Origin: a virus
Virus record (IMG/VR): IMGVR_UViG_3300030116_006447
Location: 1 to 48,680 of that record
Strand: one strand, 5' to 3'
DNA: 48,680 bases
In this document: positions 1 through 10,400 of the stretch, piece after piece
How the letters are laid out: every line of letters begins with the position of its first letter
How positions within the stretch are numbered: position 1 is the first letter of the stretch
Program-made: the position numbers and the translations under genes
Notes under the pieces: generated by a model
Told to the model about the DNA's origin: nothing
Database searches by the model: none
What the model saw: the letters and a program-made list of their open reading frames with translations, nothing else

Positions 1-635
1 ACAGGAGAAACACTAACGATGATCGATTCAGAGGAACCAGCACTATCATCAGATGCAATCAAATTCATATTTTCATTGACAAGAACCTCTCTATCAATGT
101 AACTGAAAGGTGATGAGGTTCCATCTTCATATGTTATGGCAGTTCCTAATCCACCACCACCAGATCCAGAAATACTAACATCAATCGTTCCATCACCCTG
201 ATCAAGAACAGTATTACCTGCTCCGATAAAGTTGATGGTTTGAGCAGTTCCAATCAGAGTTCCTGCAGATTGAATACCAACCGTCGATCCAGTGACGGAT
301 GTCATTCCAACAATCGTTCCAGTGACAGTTAAGTCACCGTTGATTGTTTGAGTTGCTGCAGCAGTTTGAATTGCATCAGCAACTCTAAAGTCATCAAAGA
401 TTTGAAACTGAACCGTATCACCTTCGTTTGCGGCAGTTAATAGAGTTACTGTAGAACCATCATTAGCAGTGAAATCATCACTCTGTGCAAGTTGAACACC
501 ATTACGAAGGACATTAAGCTGGTTGATGCGATAACCACCAGTGACCGTAAACAGAGTTTGATCTGCTGTCGCAGTTACACTGATGATCTTAGACGCAACA
601 TTATTTGTTAATGTTATAGGATTGCCTATTGCCAT
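1..635 (-). CDS. Tail-fibre-like virion protein, partial (N-terminal 211 residues)
   Basis: An open frame starts at the ATG at 635-633 (protein begins MAIGNPITL) and runs off the left edge without a stop, so only the N-terminal part is seen. Residues about 20-85 (ending in a segment like DGSTVTLL followed by DTVQFQIFDDF) resemble the N-terminal domain of the 594-residue fibre at 1531-3315, suggesting a shared virion-attachment module. The next part (INGDLTVTGTIVGMTSVTGSTVG) is the Val/Thr/Gly-rich repeat style of beta-structured phage fibre shafts. A late-type promoter box lies just upstream. Fibre assignment is inferred from composition, repeats and neighbours. Confidence 0.75.
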   Translation of the reverse strand, partial: MAIGNPITLTNNVASKIISVTATADQTLFTVTGGYRINQLNVLRNGVQLAQSDDFTANDGSTVTLLTAANEGDTVQFQIFDDFRVADAIQTAAATQTINGDLTVTGTIVGMTSVTGSTVGIQSAGTLIGTAQTINFIGAGNTVLDQGDGTIDVSISGSGGGGLGTAITYEDGTSSPFSYIDREVLVNENMNLIASDDSAGSSESIIVSVSP

Positions 636-653
636 CGCATTTTATTTTTTAGT

Positions 654-661
654 TATTTATG
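654..661 (-). promoter_or_regulatory. T4-type late promoter box (CATAAATA variant)
   Basis: CATAAATA on the minus strand, 19 bases upstream of the ATG at 635 and directly after a terminator. It differs from the T4 late consensus TATAAATA only at the first base. Short motif, supported mainly by position. Confidence 0.45.
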
Positions 662-662
662 T

Positions 663-690
663 CAATAAAAGAGGAGGGTCTTACCCTCCT
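663..690 (-). terminator. Rho-independent terminator after the 147-residue gene
   Basis: On the minus strand AGGAGGGT - AAG - ACCCTCCT forms an 8-bp GC-rich stem with a three-base loop, followed by TCTTTTATT. It lies six bases past the stop codon of the gene at 696-1139. Confidence 0.8.
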
Positions 691-695
691 TATGA

Positions 696-1139
696 TTATT
701 CAGGTGTGGTCAGAACCCATGCTGTTGCTGGATCTGATTGATAGTTACTTTCGTTCCAAGCATAATACTTACCTGCTGTTCTTTCCTCTTCGGTCAATGC
801 AGGTGCTGCACCAGGAGTTGAGGGTGGTTCCCACTGTGCTGCTGTGGTGCTAATTGTCCAAGAAGCATATGGTTGCTGACTGATAAAGATATCAGTAGAA
901 CCAACACCCAGAGTAGCAACATTAGTCATGTAGGTATAACCAATACCTGCATAGTTACCTCTCATATTACTATTATATGAGGTTTGCTTCCAGTTGGTTT
1001 CAGCACCAAGGAGTTTCTGACAAAATGCAACACCGATGCTTTCTACTTCTGTTCCGTTGTTGTCAGATGTGTCATCGTTGCTCACAACAATGACTTGAGT
1101 TACAACATTGTTTGAATCTAATTGTGCAAAATGAGCCAT
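696..1139 (-). CDS. Conserved virion-associated protein (147 aa), unknown function
   Basis: Starts MAHFAQLDSNN, a beginning I recognise from a conserved family of small cyanophage and marine phage proteins found among tail-fibre genes. No enzymatic motif is visible. The C-terminal part has an LTEEERTAGKYYAWNES segment followed by Trp-rich stretches. It is transcribed with the fibre genes, has a late-type box 28 bases upstream and ends in a strong terminator. A structural or fibre-accessory role is inferred from position. Confidence 0.8.
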   Translation of the reverse strand: MAHFAQLDSNNVVTQVIVVSNDDTSDNNGTEVESIGVAFCQKLLGAETNWKQTSYNSNMRGNYAGIGYTYMTNVATLGVGSTDIFISQQPYASWTISTTAAQWEPPSTPGAAPALTEEERTAGKYYAWNESNYQSDPATAWVLTTPE

Positions 1140-1166
1140 CTTTTAAATTTGACTATGAGTTTTAGT

Positions 1167-1174
1167 TATTTAGG
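1167..1174 (-). promoter_or_regulatory. Possible T4-type late promoter box (CCTAAATA)
   Basis: CCTAAATA on the minus strand, about 28 bases upstream of the ATG at 1139. It shares the TAAATA core with the other late-type boxes in the window, but the first half is degenerate. Confidence 0.35.
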
Positions 1175-1213
1175 ACTATATTAATCCTTTGATATTTACT
1201 TGAAACCACCACC

Positions 1214-1516
1214 TTAATTCCAAGGAACCCCAGTTGCTGTTGCTGGTGATTCTTTTTTATTAAGTTCTGTATTAAGCAGATCATAAATTGCTTGTTCTTT
1301 TACAGAACCCAATTTTGCTTTTACCCATCCAACAACAAGATCTTCAGTAAGACTTGCAAATGCTATCGGACTTGAAGACTCTCTCAACCTTACATATTCA
1401 TTAGTAGACGATTTATAATCTCCACGATTTGCAACCACTTTATAATCAACTTGATAAACCATGCCATCTGAAGCACGTCTCTTCATACCAGTAATGTACC
1501 AAGTAAATTCTGTCAT
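1214..1516 (-). CDS. Small conserved phage protein (100 aa)
   Basis: Begins MTEFTWYITGMKRR and contains a Val/Tyr-rich beta-like first half, then a helical segment (LTEDLVVGWVKAKLG) and an Asn/Lys-rich tail ending GVPWN. This layout resembles small phage proteins of the DUF7936 type found near tail-fibre genes; that identification is from memory and tentative. It lies 14 bases after the S74-type fibre gene and is preceded by an AACCTCC-type (GGAGGTT) ribosome-binding site. Probably a fibre-assembly or accessory protein. Confidence 0.7.
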   Translation of the reverse strand: MTEFTWYITGMKRRASDGMVYQVDYKVVANRGDYKSSTNEYVRLRESSSPIAFASLTEDLVVGWVKAKLGSVKEQAIYDLLNTELNKKESPATATGVPWN

Positions 1517-1530
1517 TTTAACCTCCGATA

Positions 1531-3315
1531 TTAGCTAGATTCAAGAGCAGAGATTCTTGATTTTAAAGAATCGTTCTCTGCTTTTAGTTCTTTAAGTGCT
1601 ATAACAACTTCAGCCAAGATTGCTCTATCATTGAAGTTATCAACGACTAAAACTTCATCATCAAGTTCTACACCATCTTTTGTGACTGGTGTGGAACCAT
1701 TACCATACATGCTTCCATATGTATCTCCAATACCAATTTCACTACCTCCCTGATATTCTCTATAAGTAAGAGCAGATTCAAATCCAATATCATGAAGTTC
1801 TTCAGCAATAAATCCAGAGTAGGTATCTCCTGATGAAAAGTCTTCCCATGTTCTGGGAACCATCTGTTCAATCCTAGACAGTCCAGCACCAACATAATTT
1901 CTAATATTGTTTTTAAATCTTCTTGTTGAACCTTGAGGTTTTATCAAATTACCACTAATCACTAGAGCAGTACCACTACCTGTAGCAGTATTGGTAATGT
2001 AAGAAGATTTAACACCACCACCATCTATTTCAACCATTTTGTTTGCATCATTCTCATAACGAAGTTCAATTCCAGAAGTTGCATCGTAAATATTAACTCT
2101 ATGATTCGACCCAGAGTTGGTAATGGCAAAATCATCAGCAGCATGGTGTACAAAATTAAGAGAGTCACTGTTACCCTTAATAGATAAACCAATTTCAGTT
2201 TCACCATGAGATCCACCAGAATCACAGGTCGTTACTCCTGCAATCAATGCACCCGAAGAATTTACTTCGAGTTGGCTTTGTCTCAAAAATACTTTATCTA
2301 CATCCCCATTAGAGTCAATAGTAGACCTCAACGCATAAGGAGCTGCATTTTTCCATCTTATTGAAAAACTATCACTGTCTCTAACAATAGCCCAGCTTTG
2401 ATCACCATATGTTGATCCATACTCCTTCAATAAAATTTGAGGAGCCGTAGATTGCATGGTCATATTTGCATCATCAATTCTTAAAACTTTTCCATAAAGA
2501 TGAAGTGCGGTCGCGGGGTTGGTTGTACCTATGCCGACCGCAGCCATGCTTGTTATACCAGTTATCGTAAGAGCAGAACCAACAACAGATCCAACTGTAA
2601 TATTTGGTGTTCCAGTTAATCCCTGTGCGTTAGTTGCAGTAGTTGCAGTGTCCGCATTACCAGTTACATCACCAGAAAAAGTGGTGGCGGTAACAATACC
2701 ACTAGATGCACCAAGAGTAATAGCACTTCCAACTCTTACAGTATCAAAGAATGTTGATACTCCAGTAACAGTGAGTCCACCACCGATTACATTAAGACCA
2801 CTTCGTGCAGTAACGATACCAACAGAATCAACATTGGTAACGTCTTCATATGTTACAACACCAGTAAAGGTTGCTGCAACACCAGTAACATTTCTTACTG
2901 TAATATCAGGAGTTCCCTCAAGGGCATATGCTGTTGTTGCAAAGGAAACAGAAGTTCCCGCAGCAACTGATCCAAGTGTAGCAATTCCACTAACTATTAA
3001 GTCACCACCAACAGTGAAGTTAGCATTCGCATTTGTAACACTAGCAGCATTAAATGCTTTATATGCAACACCCTCCAGAACATCACCATTCTGTGCTCCA
3101 CCATTTAATACTGAGAAAGTTGATCCATCTGAGGAAGTATAATCACTTCCCTCAATCATCTTAACACCATTGATATAGAGATCAAAATATCCTGGTGTAT
3201 ATCCAGCTGCAAAAGCAAAATCAGTTGTGACTCCAGTCGGTAAGAATGACTGTCTTGCAACTGTGACTGCTGAGTCACCAGGTGCTCTTCCGATATAACC
3301 GTTTCTATCTGCCAT
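1531..3315 (-). CDS. Tail fibre with C-terminal S74 intramolecular chaperone
   Basis: 594 residues. The N-terminus (about 20-90) matches the presumed attachment domain of the partial fibre at 1-635. Residues about 100-270 contain repeats of the type TGVSTFFDTVRVG and VGIGTTNPATALHL, typical of trimeric beta shafts. The end, from about residue 460, looks like the S74 chaperone of endosialidase (Ser near RRFKNNI, then FIAEELHDIGFE and a final helical segment ALKELKAENDSLKSRI). In that family the domain folds the trimer and then cuts itself off at the conserved serine. The last helix is a likely coiled coil. Its start overlaps the stop of the upstream gene by one base. Confidence 0.85.
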   Translation of the reverse strand: MADRNGYIGRAPGDSAVTVARQSFLPTGVTTDFAFAAGYTPGYFDLYINGVKMIEGSDYTSSDGSTFSVLNGGAQNGDVLEGVAYKAFNAASVTNANANFTVGGDLIVSGIATLGSVAAGTSVSFATTAYALEGTPDITVRNVTGVAATFTGVVTYEDVTNVDSVGIVTARSGLNVIGGGLTVTGVSTFFDTVRVGSAITLGASSGIVTATTFSGDVTGNADTATTATNAQGLTGTPNITVGSVVGSALTITGITSMAAVGIGTTNPATALHLYGKVLRIDDANMTMQSTAPQILLKEYGSTYGDQSWAIVRDSDSFSIRWKNAAPYALRSTIDSNGDVDKVFLRQSQLEVNSSGALIAGVTTCDSGGSHGETEIGLSIKGNSDSLNFVHHAADDFAITNSGSNHRVNIYDATSGIELRYENDANKMVEIDGGGVKSSYITNTATGSGTALVISGNLIKPQGSTRRFKNNIRNYVGAGLSRIEQMVPRTWEDFSSGDTYSGFIAEELHDIGFESALTYREYQGGSEIGIGDTYGSMYGNGSTPVTKDGVELDDEVLVVDNFNDRAILAEVVIALKELKAENDSLKSRISALESS

Positions 3316-3881
3316 CAGTTAACTCCTGTCAGGATGCTGAGACTTACATCAACTGCATTTGTTGTGTCACAATAAACCTTTAGTTCATCACCTGATTCCA
3401 GAAGAGTTTTACCTGTGTCTGAAATTACAAAAGAACTTCCTGCAGGAATGGGAATCTTACTTGCGATTGCTGCTGATCCCGTTGAGGTAACTCCAACACT
3501 AGAATCATAAATCTCAACTGTTACATTGATTGAATTTTGTGTGTTGTTAGCAAAAGTTCCACCGATAATAATACTCTTTGTGGCAGAAGGTGAGGTGTAT
3601 GCAGTGGTAGGTCCAAGGAATCTGACAACTTGACTTCCTGCTGATGCAGTGTTTGTAGAATTTGTATCTGTAAATACCGTTCCTACTCCACCAGAAACTG
3701 GTAGAGTTGAATGAACTCTTGTTCCCGCAATAAAGTTTTGATTATCAACCAGGAAAGAAACACCAATACCCGTAAGTGCAGTCACCGTAATACTGGTGCT
3801 TCCTGCACCAATGGTGCTACCAGAGTATGAGGTCACAATACCCACAGCTCTTGCTATTTGATTTGAAAAAGCTTCTGCCAT
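3315..3881 (-). CDS. Putative virion structural protein (188 aa)
   Basis: Begins MAEAFSNQIARAVGIVTSY and consists mostly of Thr/Ser/Gly/Val-rich beta-like sequence (STISNV-like strands, SIIIGGTFANNTQNSINVTVEIYD). No enzyme motif is seen. It resembles the small fibre-adaptor or spike proteins that lie between fibre genes in T4-like cyanophages, but I cannot name a T4 counterpart. The stop codon overlaps the start of the S74 fibre gene, so the two are probably translated together and may act in one fibre. A late-type box lies upstream at 3902. Confidence 0.75.
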   Translation of the reverse strand: MAEAFSNQIARAVGIVTSYSGSTIGAGSTSITVTALTGIGVSFLVDNQNFIAGTRVHSTLPVSGGVGTVFTDTNSTNTASAGSQVVRFLGPTTAYTSPSATKSIIIGGTFANNTQNSINVTVEIYDSSVGVTSTGSAAIASKIPIPAGSSFVISDTGKTLLESGDELKVYCDTTNAVDVSLSILTGVN

Positions 3882-3901
3882 CTTTCCTTATGTGTTGAGA
3901 G

Positions 3902-3909
3902 TATTTATT
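3902..3909 (-). promoter_or_regulatory. Possible T4-type late promoter box (AATAAATA)
   Basis: AATAAATA on the minus strand, 20 bases upstream of the ATG at 3881, in the short gap between two fibre genes. One mismatch to TATAAATA. Confidence 0.4.
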
Positions 3910-3912
3910 TAA

Positions 3913-4698
3913 TTAACTAAGTGCGATTACCAGACCAATGGAAGCACCGGTCTGAACTGTGACTGTTGCAATTCCTGAGGCTAAATCAACAGTATTTCCT
4001 GCATTAGATGATTTAAAGTCAACCATCGTAACACCAGTTCCGATGAATGAACCTTCGGAACCAACACCAATTTGACCCTCACCAGCAAATGATGTTGCAG
4101 TAATAACACCAGCAACATTCAATCCATCCTGAATAAAGACATAATCATTAAATGTAGAGAATCCTACGAATGTAGAGAAACCACTTACATTTAAGTTATC
4201 AAGTTCAGTGTGACCATCAATATCAACATCATTATTAAAGTCAGCTGCACCAGTAAATGTTGATACACCTAAAACATTAAGTGTGTCATTAACTGTGAGT
4301 TCACTTAATGTTGCATCATCTAGTACAAGATCATCAAGACTGATGTCACCAGTGACACGCATGTCACCATAAACATAAAGTGCGGTCTGACCAGTAGAAA
4401 CTGGAGACCGCACATCTAAAGTATAAAGGGGGTTAGGAACCGAAGTTCCAACACCAACGTTGTTATTAGAGTCACTTACATAGAAGACACTACCAGATGT
4501 TCCCACCTGCAAGTCTTGTGTAAGTGTAGTGAATCCCGTTACACTAACGTCGGTAGCACCAATTCCACCACTAACGTCTAGGGTAAACTCTGGTTGAGTT
4601 GAACCGATACCAACGTTCTTAGTTGTAGCATCTGCCAAAATGACATTCGATGCTACTTCTAAGCCATTTTTGACAACAAAATTCTTATTGACTGCCAT
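3913..4698 (-). CDS. Fibre-shaft-like virion protein (261 aa)
   Basis: The sequence is built from repeated shaft motifs: NVGIGSTQPEFTLDV, NVGVGTSVPNPLYTLDV, LNVLGVSTFTG, LNVSGFSTFVG. The same motifs occur in the 594-residue fibre and in the C-terminal third of the 1,978-residue protein, so these genes share a fibre-fold building block. No chaperone domain is visible at the C-terminus (ends SIGLVIALS). Preceded by the exact late box TATAAATA at 4731. A tail-fibre shaft segment is the likely role. Confidence 0.78.
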   Translation of the reverse strand: MAVNKNFVVKNGLEVASNVILADATTKNVGIGSTQPEFTLDVSGGIGATDVSVTGFTTLTQDLQVGTSGSVFYVSDSNNNVGVGTSVPNPLYTLDVRSPVSTGQTALYVYGDMRVTGDISLDDLVLDDATLSELTVNDTLNVLGVSTFTGAADFNNDVDIDGHTELDNLNVSGFSTFVGFSTFNDYVFIQDGLNVAGVITATSFAGEGQIGVGSEGSFIGTGVTMVDFKSSNAGNTVDLASGIATVTVQTGASIGLVIALS

Positions 4699-4730
4699 TT
4701 CGGGTTCACTCTCCCCCGTTTAGTTTTTAT

Positions 4731-4738
4731 TATTTATA
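4731..4738 (-). promoter_or_regulatory. T4-type late promoter, exact TATAAATA
   Basis: TATAAATA on the minus strand, 32 bases upstream of the ATG at 4698, in the 47-base gap after the glycine-rich gene. In T4 this octamer is the complete core of late promoters recognised by gp55-programmed polymerase. Confidence 0.65.
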
Positions 4739-4745
4739 CAACTAT

Positions 4746-7430
4746 CTAGGTAAATTCGTATCTAGAATCACTAGTAAATTTACCTTTGTTTGGAGTAACC
4801 GTTAGATCATTAAAATCATTATCAGCACTATCTTCTAATTGAATTTGATTACCACTTAATCTTACACTTCCACCAGGAGCACCATTAATCAAAACACTTT
4901 CTCTTGTATAAACTGCACCAGCACCCATAGATATGGTCACAGTTCTTTCATTAGGTCCAAAAGTAATTCTATCAGGTCCGGTTCCACTTTCTTTTACAAA
5001 AGTAATCGTATTGGAGAATGACGCCTCTCTACGAACATCGAATGATACATCCTCAAGTGTTGTTGATGGATCAATCGTGTTTGGATCTGCTATTCGCATA
5101 ATCACTTTTGCATTTGGAAATACACTACCACCTAGTTGTGTGCTGACAACAGTCACAGATCCATCAGTATAACCTGATCCTCCTCCTCCACTACCAGAGT
5201 TAGAGCCACCACCTCCACCAGTAGCACCAGCTCCTCCATCATTACCAACTTCACCTCCTCCCTTTGTTTGAATTATATTATATCCAGCTTTATATCCTCT
5301 TGCTATTTCTGCAGTGTTGGATACCTCTGTTCCATCAGAATTTCTAAATTTAATGGTGCCAAGATCTTCGCAAGGTGACTTTCCTTGATCTCTCCAGTAA
5401 ACTCCTCTTGTACAAGGAATAGTTCTACCAGGAGCACGTCCAGTTTCATTTATATCTGGACTTACAGCAGTCAGAGATGTTGCAGATCCAAAAATTCCGT
5501 TTGAGGGTAAAGATCCCTCTGCAATCACGGGACTACTCGATCCACCTCCACTTCCACCACCATTATTACCAGCGACATTTATTCCACCACCAAAACCACC
5601 ATTTGCCAGAGTATTAGCATCGCCACCACCACCAACACATGCAATCAAAGTTGCCTTTCTATAAAGAAATGGTGCGTTTACTGCCTCTATCAATCCAGCA
5701 AGAACATACTCAACATTTCTCTCCATAGTAAATCTAATTCTAGAAAAACCACCCTCTCCACCAGACCTTGATCCAGCATCCTCACCCTTTGCCCCATACA
5801 TATCCATTTCTACTTCTATATCTTTATCTGGTGAGTAGAAAGAATACTCTCTGATAAAAGCGTTTTGAGTTGGATCTCCAGTGGAAGTTGTAAACTCATA
5901 TTCTCCATTAAAAAGGTCAATAGTTGTAAGGTTTGCGGTGTCTGTGTTGTTAACACCCTCAATATTTACAAGATATTCTTCTGCGATGCTTCTGACAACA
6001 AAGTTTGCAGTAGTGCTTATCAACGGACTATTAGTTGCTTCGGCACTTACTATAGAGCATGATACGGTTTGAATACCAACTTGATCAGAAGTTATGGACA
6101 GAGTTTTTGTTTTTGATCCAGAGATAATCGTATTTCTGGTTACTGTAGTATCAACTGCAGTTTTCCCAGTATATGTAATACTAGCATATCCATTCCCTTG
6201 AATTCCCCAACCATCATAAGCAAAATTTGCTGTTCTTGTGTCAAATCCACTTGCACCACCATTACCATCAGCCCTATTACCACCATCACCAGAACCAGGA
6301 TAATTAGAAGGTTGTGATCCTCCTCCACCTCCTCCACCTCTATCGACCCCATTATTTCCAGGATTTGGTGATGAAGTGCTATTTGACATTGCAACTCTTG
6401 ATCTACCAAACCCTAGTCCACCACCTCTAGCATTTGTTGGTCCACCAGAACCAGCACCACCACCGCCTCCACCACCAGCACTAACGATAGTATATCTTCC
6501 CAAAGTCTGATCAAAAACTGCAGTAGCTCCACCACCACCTCCCCCACCATAAGATCCTGGACCACCATTACCACCAGCTGCATAAGTGCTAGATCCACCT
6601 AGTCCTCCTTCCCCACCAGTACCTGAATTTCCTCTTCTTCCAATCTGAAATTTTAATGTTCTATTAACATCAGTTTGTCCTGGTGCATATGGAAGTCTTC
6701 CTGCTCTTCCATTATGTCCACCCCTACCACTCGCACCACCTCCACCAGAACCACCAGCAACAACAATTGTAATATTTCGTGCGTCAATCAACTCAAGGGT
6801 GGTATCTGAAGTATAAGTAAAAGATTGATTGCCTTCTACTAATGCCGTTGATCCAATAGTTTCAGTTACTGTTCCATCAGAAACCTCATTACCATTCAGT
6901 GACCACTGATATGTAACATCACCATATGATGAATCAGTGAGTCCAGCATCTATAGAGAATGTAGAACTTTGATTTATAATTGTCTCTGTCGTGGATGGTT
7001 CAGCAATTATTTCAATTAAGGGTTCAACCGTAATTGTAGCACTATCAGAATTAAGTGGTTCATTGGAGGCGTTACCAGTTCCTAGTTTTACATTATCATA
7101 TTCATCAGTTGGATTATAGTCTGCTTCCAAATAAAACTGTCGTCCATTATCTTGAGGACTTCTAAGATTAGAGATAGTTACTGTTGTTGTTCCCGATCCA
7201 CTAATGTTAGTGCCATCACTCAAGGCAGTCCCATTAACTTCATACCATTGATATGAAATAGTTCCAAAAGATGGAGGTGTAGTTGATGCCCAGGAAACTG
7301 TTGCTATGCCGGATAATGTTACAGAGCCTGTAACGGTGCTACCTACTCCTACTGGTTGTTCAATAAAAGAAAGAGTAGGTCCATTTAATTCTAGATCTGT
7401 TGGAAGACCTCTTTGATAGATATTTTCCAT
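4746..7430 (-). CDS. Glycine-rich adhesin-like virion protein (894 aa)
   Basis: The N-terminal quarter has Ig-like segments (ISYQWYEVNGTALSDGT; VTYQWSLNGNEVSDGT, residues about 60-200). Two long glycine-rich regions follow, about 225-390 and 545-770, with runs such as GGSGGGGASGRGGHNGR, SYGGGGGGGATAV and GGFGGGINVAGNNGGGSG, alternating with short hydrophobic strands. The C-terminus returns to beta-like sequence. Polyglycine-II stacks of this kind form receptor-binding tips in T-even gp38 adhesins; the likeness here is of composition, not alignment. It lies directly downstream of the 1,978-residue protein with a five-base gap. Likely a host-recognition or structural tail protein. Confidence 0.75.
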   Translation of the reverse strand: MENIYQRGLPTDLELNGPTLSFIEQPVGVGSTVTGSVTLSGIATVSWASTTPPSFGTISYQWYEVNGTALSDGTNISGSGTTTVTISNLRSPQDNGRQFYLEADYNPTDEYDNVKLGTGNASNEPLNSDSATITVEPLIEIIAEPSTTETIINQSSTFSIDAGLTDSSYGDVTYQWSLNGNEVSDGTVTETIGSTALVEGNQSFTYTSDTTLELIDARNITIVVAGGSGGGGASGRGGHNGRAGRLPYAPGQTDVNRTLKFQIGRRGNSGTGGEGGLGGSSTYAAGGNGGPGSYGGGGGGGATAVFDQTLGRYTIVSAGGGGGGGAGSGGPTNARGGGLGFGRSRVAMSNSTSSPNPGNNGVDRGGGGGGGSQPSNYPGSGDGGNRADGNGGASGFDTRTANFAYDGWGIQGNGYASITYTGKTAVDTTVTRNTIISGSKTKTLSITSDQVGIQTVSCSIVSAEATNSPLISTTANFVVRSIAEEYLVNIEGVNNTDTANLTTIDLFNGEYEFTTSTGDPTQNAFIREYSFYSPDKDIEVEMDMYGAKGEDAGSRSGGEGGFSRIRFTMERNVEYVLAGLIEAVNAPFLYRKATLIACVGGGGDANTLANGGFGGGINVAGNNGGGSGGGSSSPVIAEGSLPSNGIFGSATSLTAVSPDINETGRAPGRTIPCTRGVYWRDQGKSPCEDLGTIKFRNSDGTEVSNTAEIARGYKAGYNIIQTKGGGEVGNDGGAGATGGGGGSNSGSGGGGSGYTDGSVTVVSTQLGGSVFPNAKVIMRIADPNTIDPSTTLEDVSFDVRREASFSNTITFVKESGTGPDRITFGPNERTVTISMGAGAVYTRESVLINGAPGGSVRLSGNQIQLEDSADNDFNDLTVTPNKGKFTSDSRYEFT

Positions 7431-7435
7431 TTAGT

Positions 7436-10400
7436 TTAACCGAAGTTTTGTCCACCAACTACACCATAAAGACCAGAAGTGGTAGGATTATCACCATCAA
7501 ATATTTTGAACGAATAAATGTCTGTCTTGTCTGCTGTTGTCGTGACAATAGGCACAACTCCACCAGGCCAGTACACTGGAATTGATGTTCCACTACCGTT
7601 CTTAAAGGTATCTATACCAACAGAATGACCACCAGTTGAGTCTTGAAGAATCTTAACTGTGAATGAAGTTGATCCTGAAGGAGAATTCGTCAGAATAAAT
7701 GCATTGATGTCGTCAGATGCAGTAATTGTAAATGTTTGTGCTGTAGAGAGATCAAGTGTGATCTCATTAGAGGAGATTGATGGTGATTCAACTGACTCAG
7801 AGTATGTCTTGAACTTGGTATGTCCACCAACATCAAGTGTTGCAGTGGGAATTGTAGAACCAATACCAACTGATCCAACACCGACTGAGTTGAGAACTGT
7901 GACAACTGTTCCTCCAGTGCCAACGTTCAGTGTGGTTGAAGTGATGACACCCGCAGTGATCTGTCCAGAAGAGTTCTGAATATCAAAGTTACCGACAACT
8001 GTGCTGAAACCAGTAACTGTCAGGTTATTTACAGTTGCAATACCTGCAAACTTAGCTTCGGAGAAGACATGCATGGAGGTTCCAGAAGAACCAACCGCAC
8101 CAACTGTTAAATTAACATCATCTAGAGGTCTCGTAGTTCCGATACCAACATTAAGATTATCAATCGGAGAAATTCCTGTGCCAATACCAGAGGGAACTGC
8201 TGCAAATAAGGAATCATTTGCAAGATTTGTTAGACCCGAACCATCTCCAGTGAATGCTGTTGCTACAATAGATCCACTAAATCTAGATTCACCAACAACA
8301 CGAAGTTTAAATCCATTAGCAGTTGAACCAATACCAACACCATCATTATCTGCACAAACAAGAGACGTGCCAGATCCAACCTTTAACGCACACTCACCAG
8401 CAGATGTGGTTGCGATTCCAACAGTGTCAAAGATTGCACTAGCAGCACTTGTCGCAACACTAACATTACCGAAACGACTCCATGCATTATCAGTTGTGTA
8501 AATCCAACCAACATATCCACCCTTGGATGGGTTTGCATTATAAACAACGTCTCCAGGGTTACCTGCAAGAACAGGAGTAGCAATACCAACGGTATGTTTT
8601 CTAGAAACTGTTGCATCACCCTGAATAAAGATGTTATTTGTTTCAAATCCTTTCGTTGAATTGACAGTCAGTTTGTTATTAACGATTACTGGTCCATTAA
8701 ACTTAGAAACAACTTTGTTGTCAGGACCACCCTCAACCTTAATTGAACGACTTGCAATCAGTTCAACTGGATTTGTAACGTTTAGGTTAGGAACTTGACT
8801 GATGTCCTCACCTTCAACAGTTTCAACTGGCGTATCAAAGATTTCTTCTCTACCAGTAATCGTGCTAAGTCGTTTATTACCAGAGTATGAAATACCTCTG
8901 TCGTTCATTCCAGTGTAGAAGTTGATTCCACCTTCTCTCTTATTAGACTGTGCTAAGAGTTCTTCATCAACTGTAATTCCACGATCTTGCTTATCCGGGA
9001 ATGCAGTAGAGTAATTACCGGGACCAAATCCAACATATTCAAATGTATGTCCAGAGGCACGAATGATAGAGTGTCTTCTAAGTTCAACTGGTTCAACTCT
9101 CACTTTTCTAATTACAGAATTAATTGTGTGAGATGTTGCTTCGGATCCAAGAATACCACGGAAGACAAAAACTGGGTTTGATCCAGTAGTGGTTGTCTTG
9201 ACTCTCATTAACTCAGCATCAACCATCAGATAATCACCAATATTGATGTCAAGGTCTTCGATATTTTGAATATTGATTTGATCAATCGTTGCATTTGCGA
9301 TTCCATTAGAAATGGTGGTCGTAATTCCAGCATAGGTAGGAATCATTCTACCACTGAGGTTTTCGTCTTCAATGGTGATATTACCGTTATTTGAAGTAAA
9401 ACCTTCTGGTAATGCAAAAATAGTTCCAGTTGCAGTCGGAGATAAAGTGCTAACACCAATATTTGCTTCAAATGAAGTAAGTGAGTTGACTTTAGTAACA
9501 ACAAAAGATCCGTTATATTGTGTCTGACCTGCTCCAGCAATTCTTATTTTTCTATCAACTGCTAATCCATGACGATTGGTTGTGGTTACTGTTGCAATAC
9601 CAGAATTTTTTGTATATGTAAAGGTATTAACATTGATTGATTCCCCAGTCAGATAGAAATATGCATCTCTAGTAAGTGTAACACCAATACCAGTATCAGT
9701 AATTGAACCTGCGATATTTGCAGCAGAGATTGAACTTGCGGCAGCAACTGTTACTGTGGTAGCAGAACCAATCTGAACGTCAGTAATTCTGTAAAGTTGA
9801 TTATAAGGTTTGTAAGAATCTGATTTAACACCAACAATTCTGACAACATCTCCAGTATTGTCGTAAATCTTACTAACTTGAACAACTGCTTGGGAGAATG
9901 ATGCGGTGGTGTCAACACCAACAACATTCATTGTGTTACCAATGCCATATGCAGAACCACCATCCATTACTTTAACAGCAGTGATAGTTCCACTTCCATC
10001 AACAGTTAGTTTTGCAGTAGCATGTTTTCCTGTAGTAGAAGATCCGATCGAGATCAGTCTTGCATTATAGATGTCTCCTGCAGTTCCAGATCCATACCCA
10101 GCACCACCATCAACGATAGAGAGTTGAGTTACTCTGTTCAGACCATGATCATACTCAGTATGAATGGTATGAGCTGCACCAGTTGCAGAGAAAATATCAG
10201 TTATTCCTACACCAATATTTTTGTCATCATTTATTTTATTGAGTGTTTCTTTAGTAATACTATGCTTTGGATCATCAACATCTACTAATCCAATTAAATT
10301 AGATTGAGCAAAACATGTTGTTGGTTCTGGGTCAGAAACAACAGTGTCTCTACTTGTTTGTGGGAAGAGAGATTTGACTGGTTGAGAATATTTGTCTCCT

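Noticed and set aside
2519-3142. 207-residue open frame on the plus strand
   Set aside because: It is the mirror of the fibre gene at 1531-3315; Val/Thr/Pro-rich content is what the antisense of a Thr/Gly/Val-rich shaft gives, and there is no ribosome-binding site or operon context.
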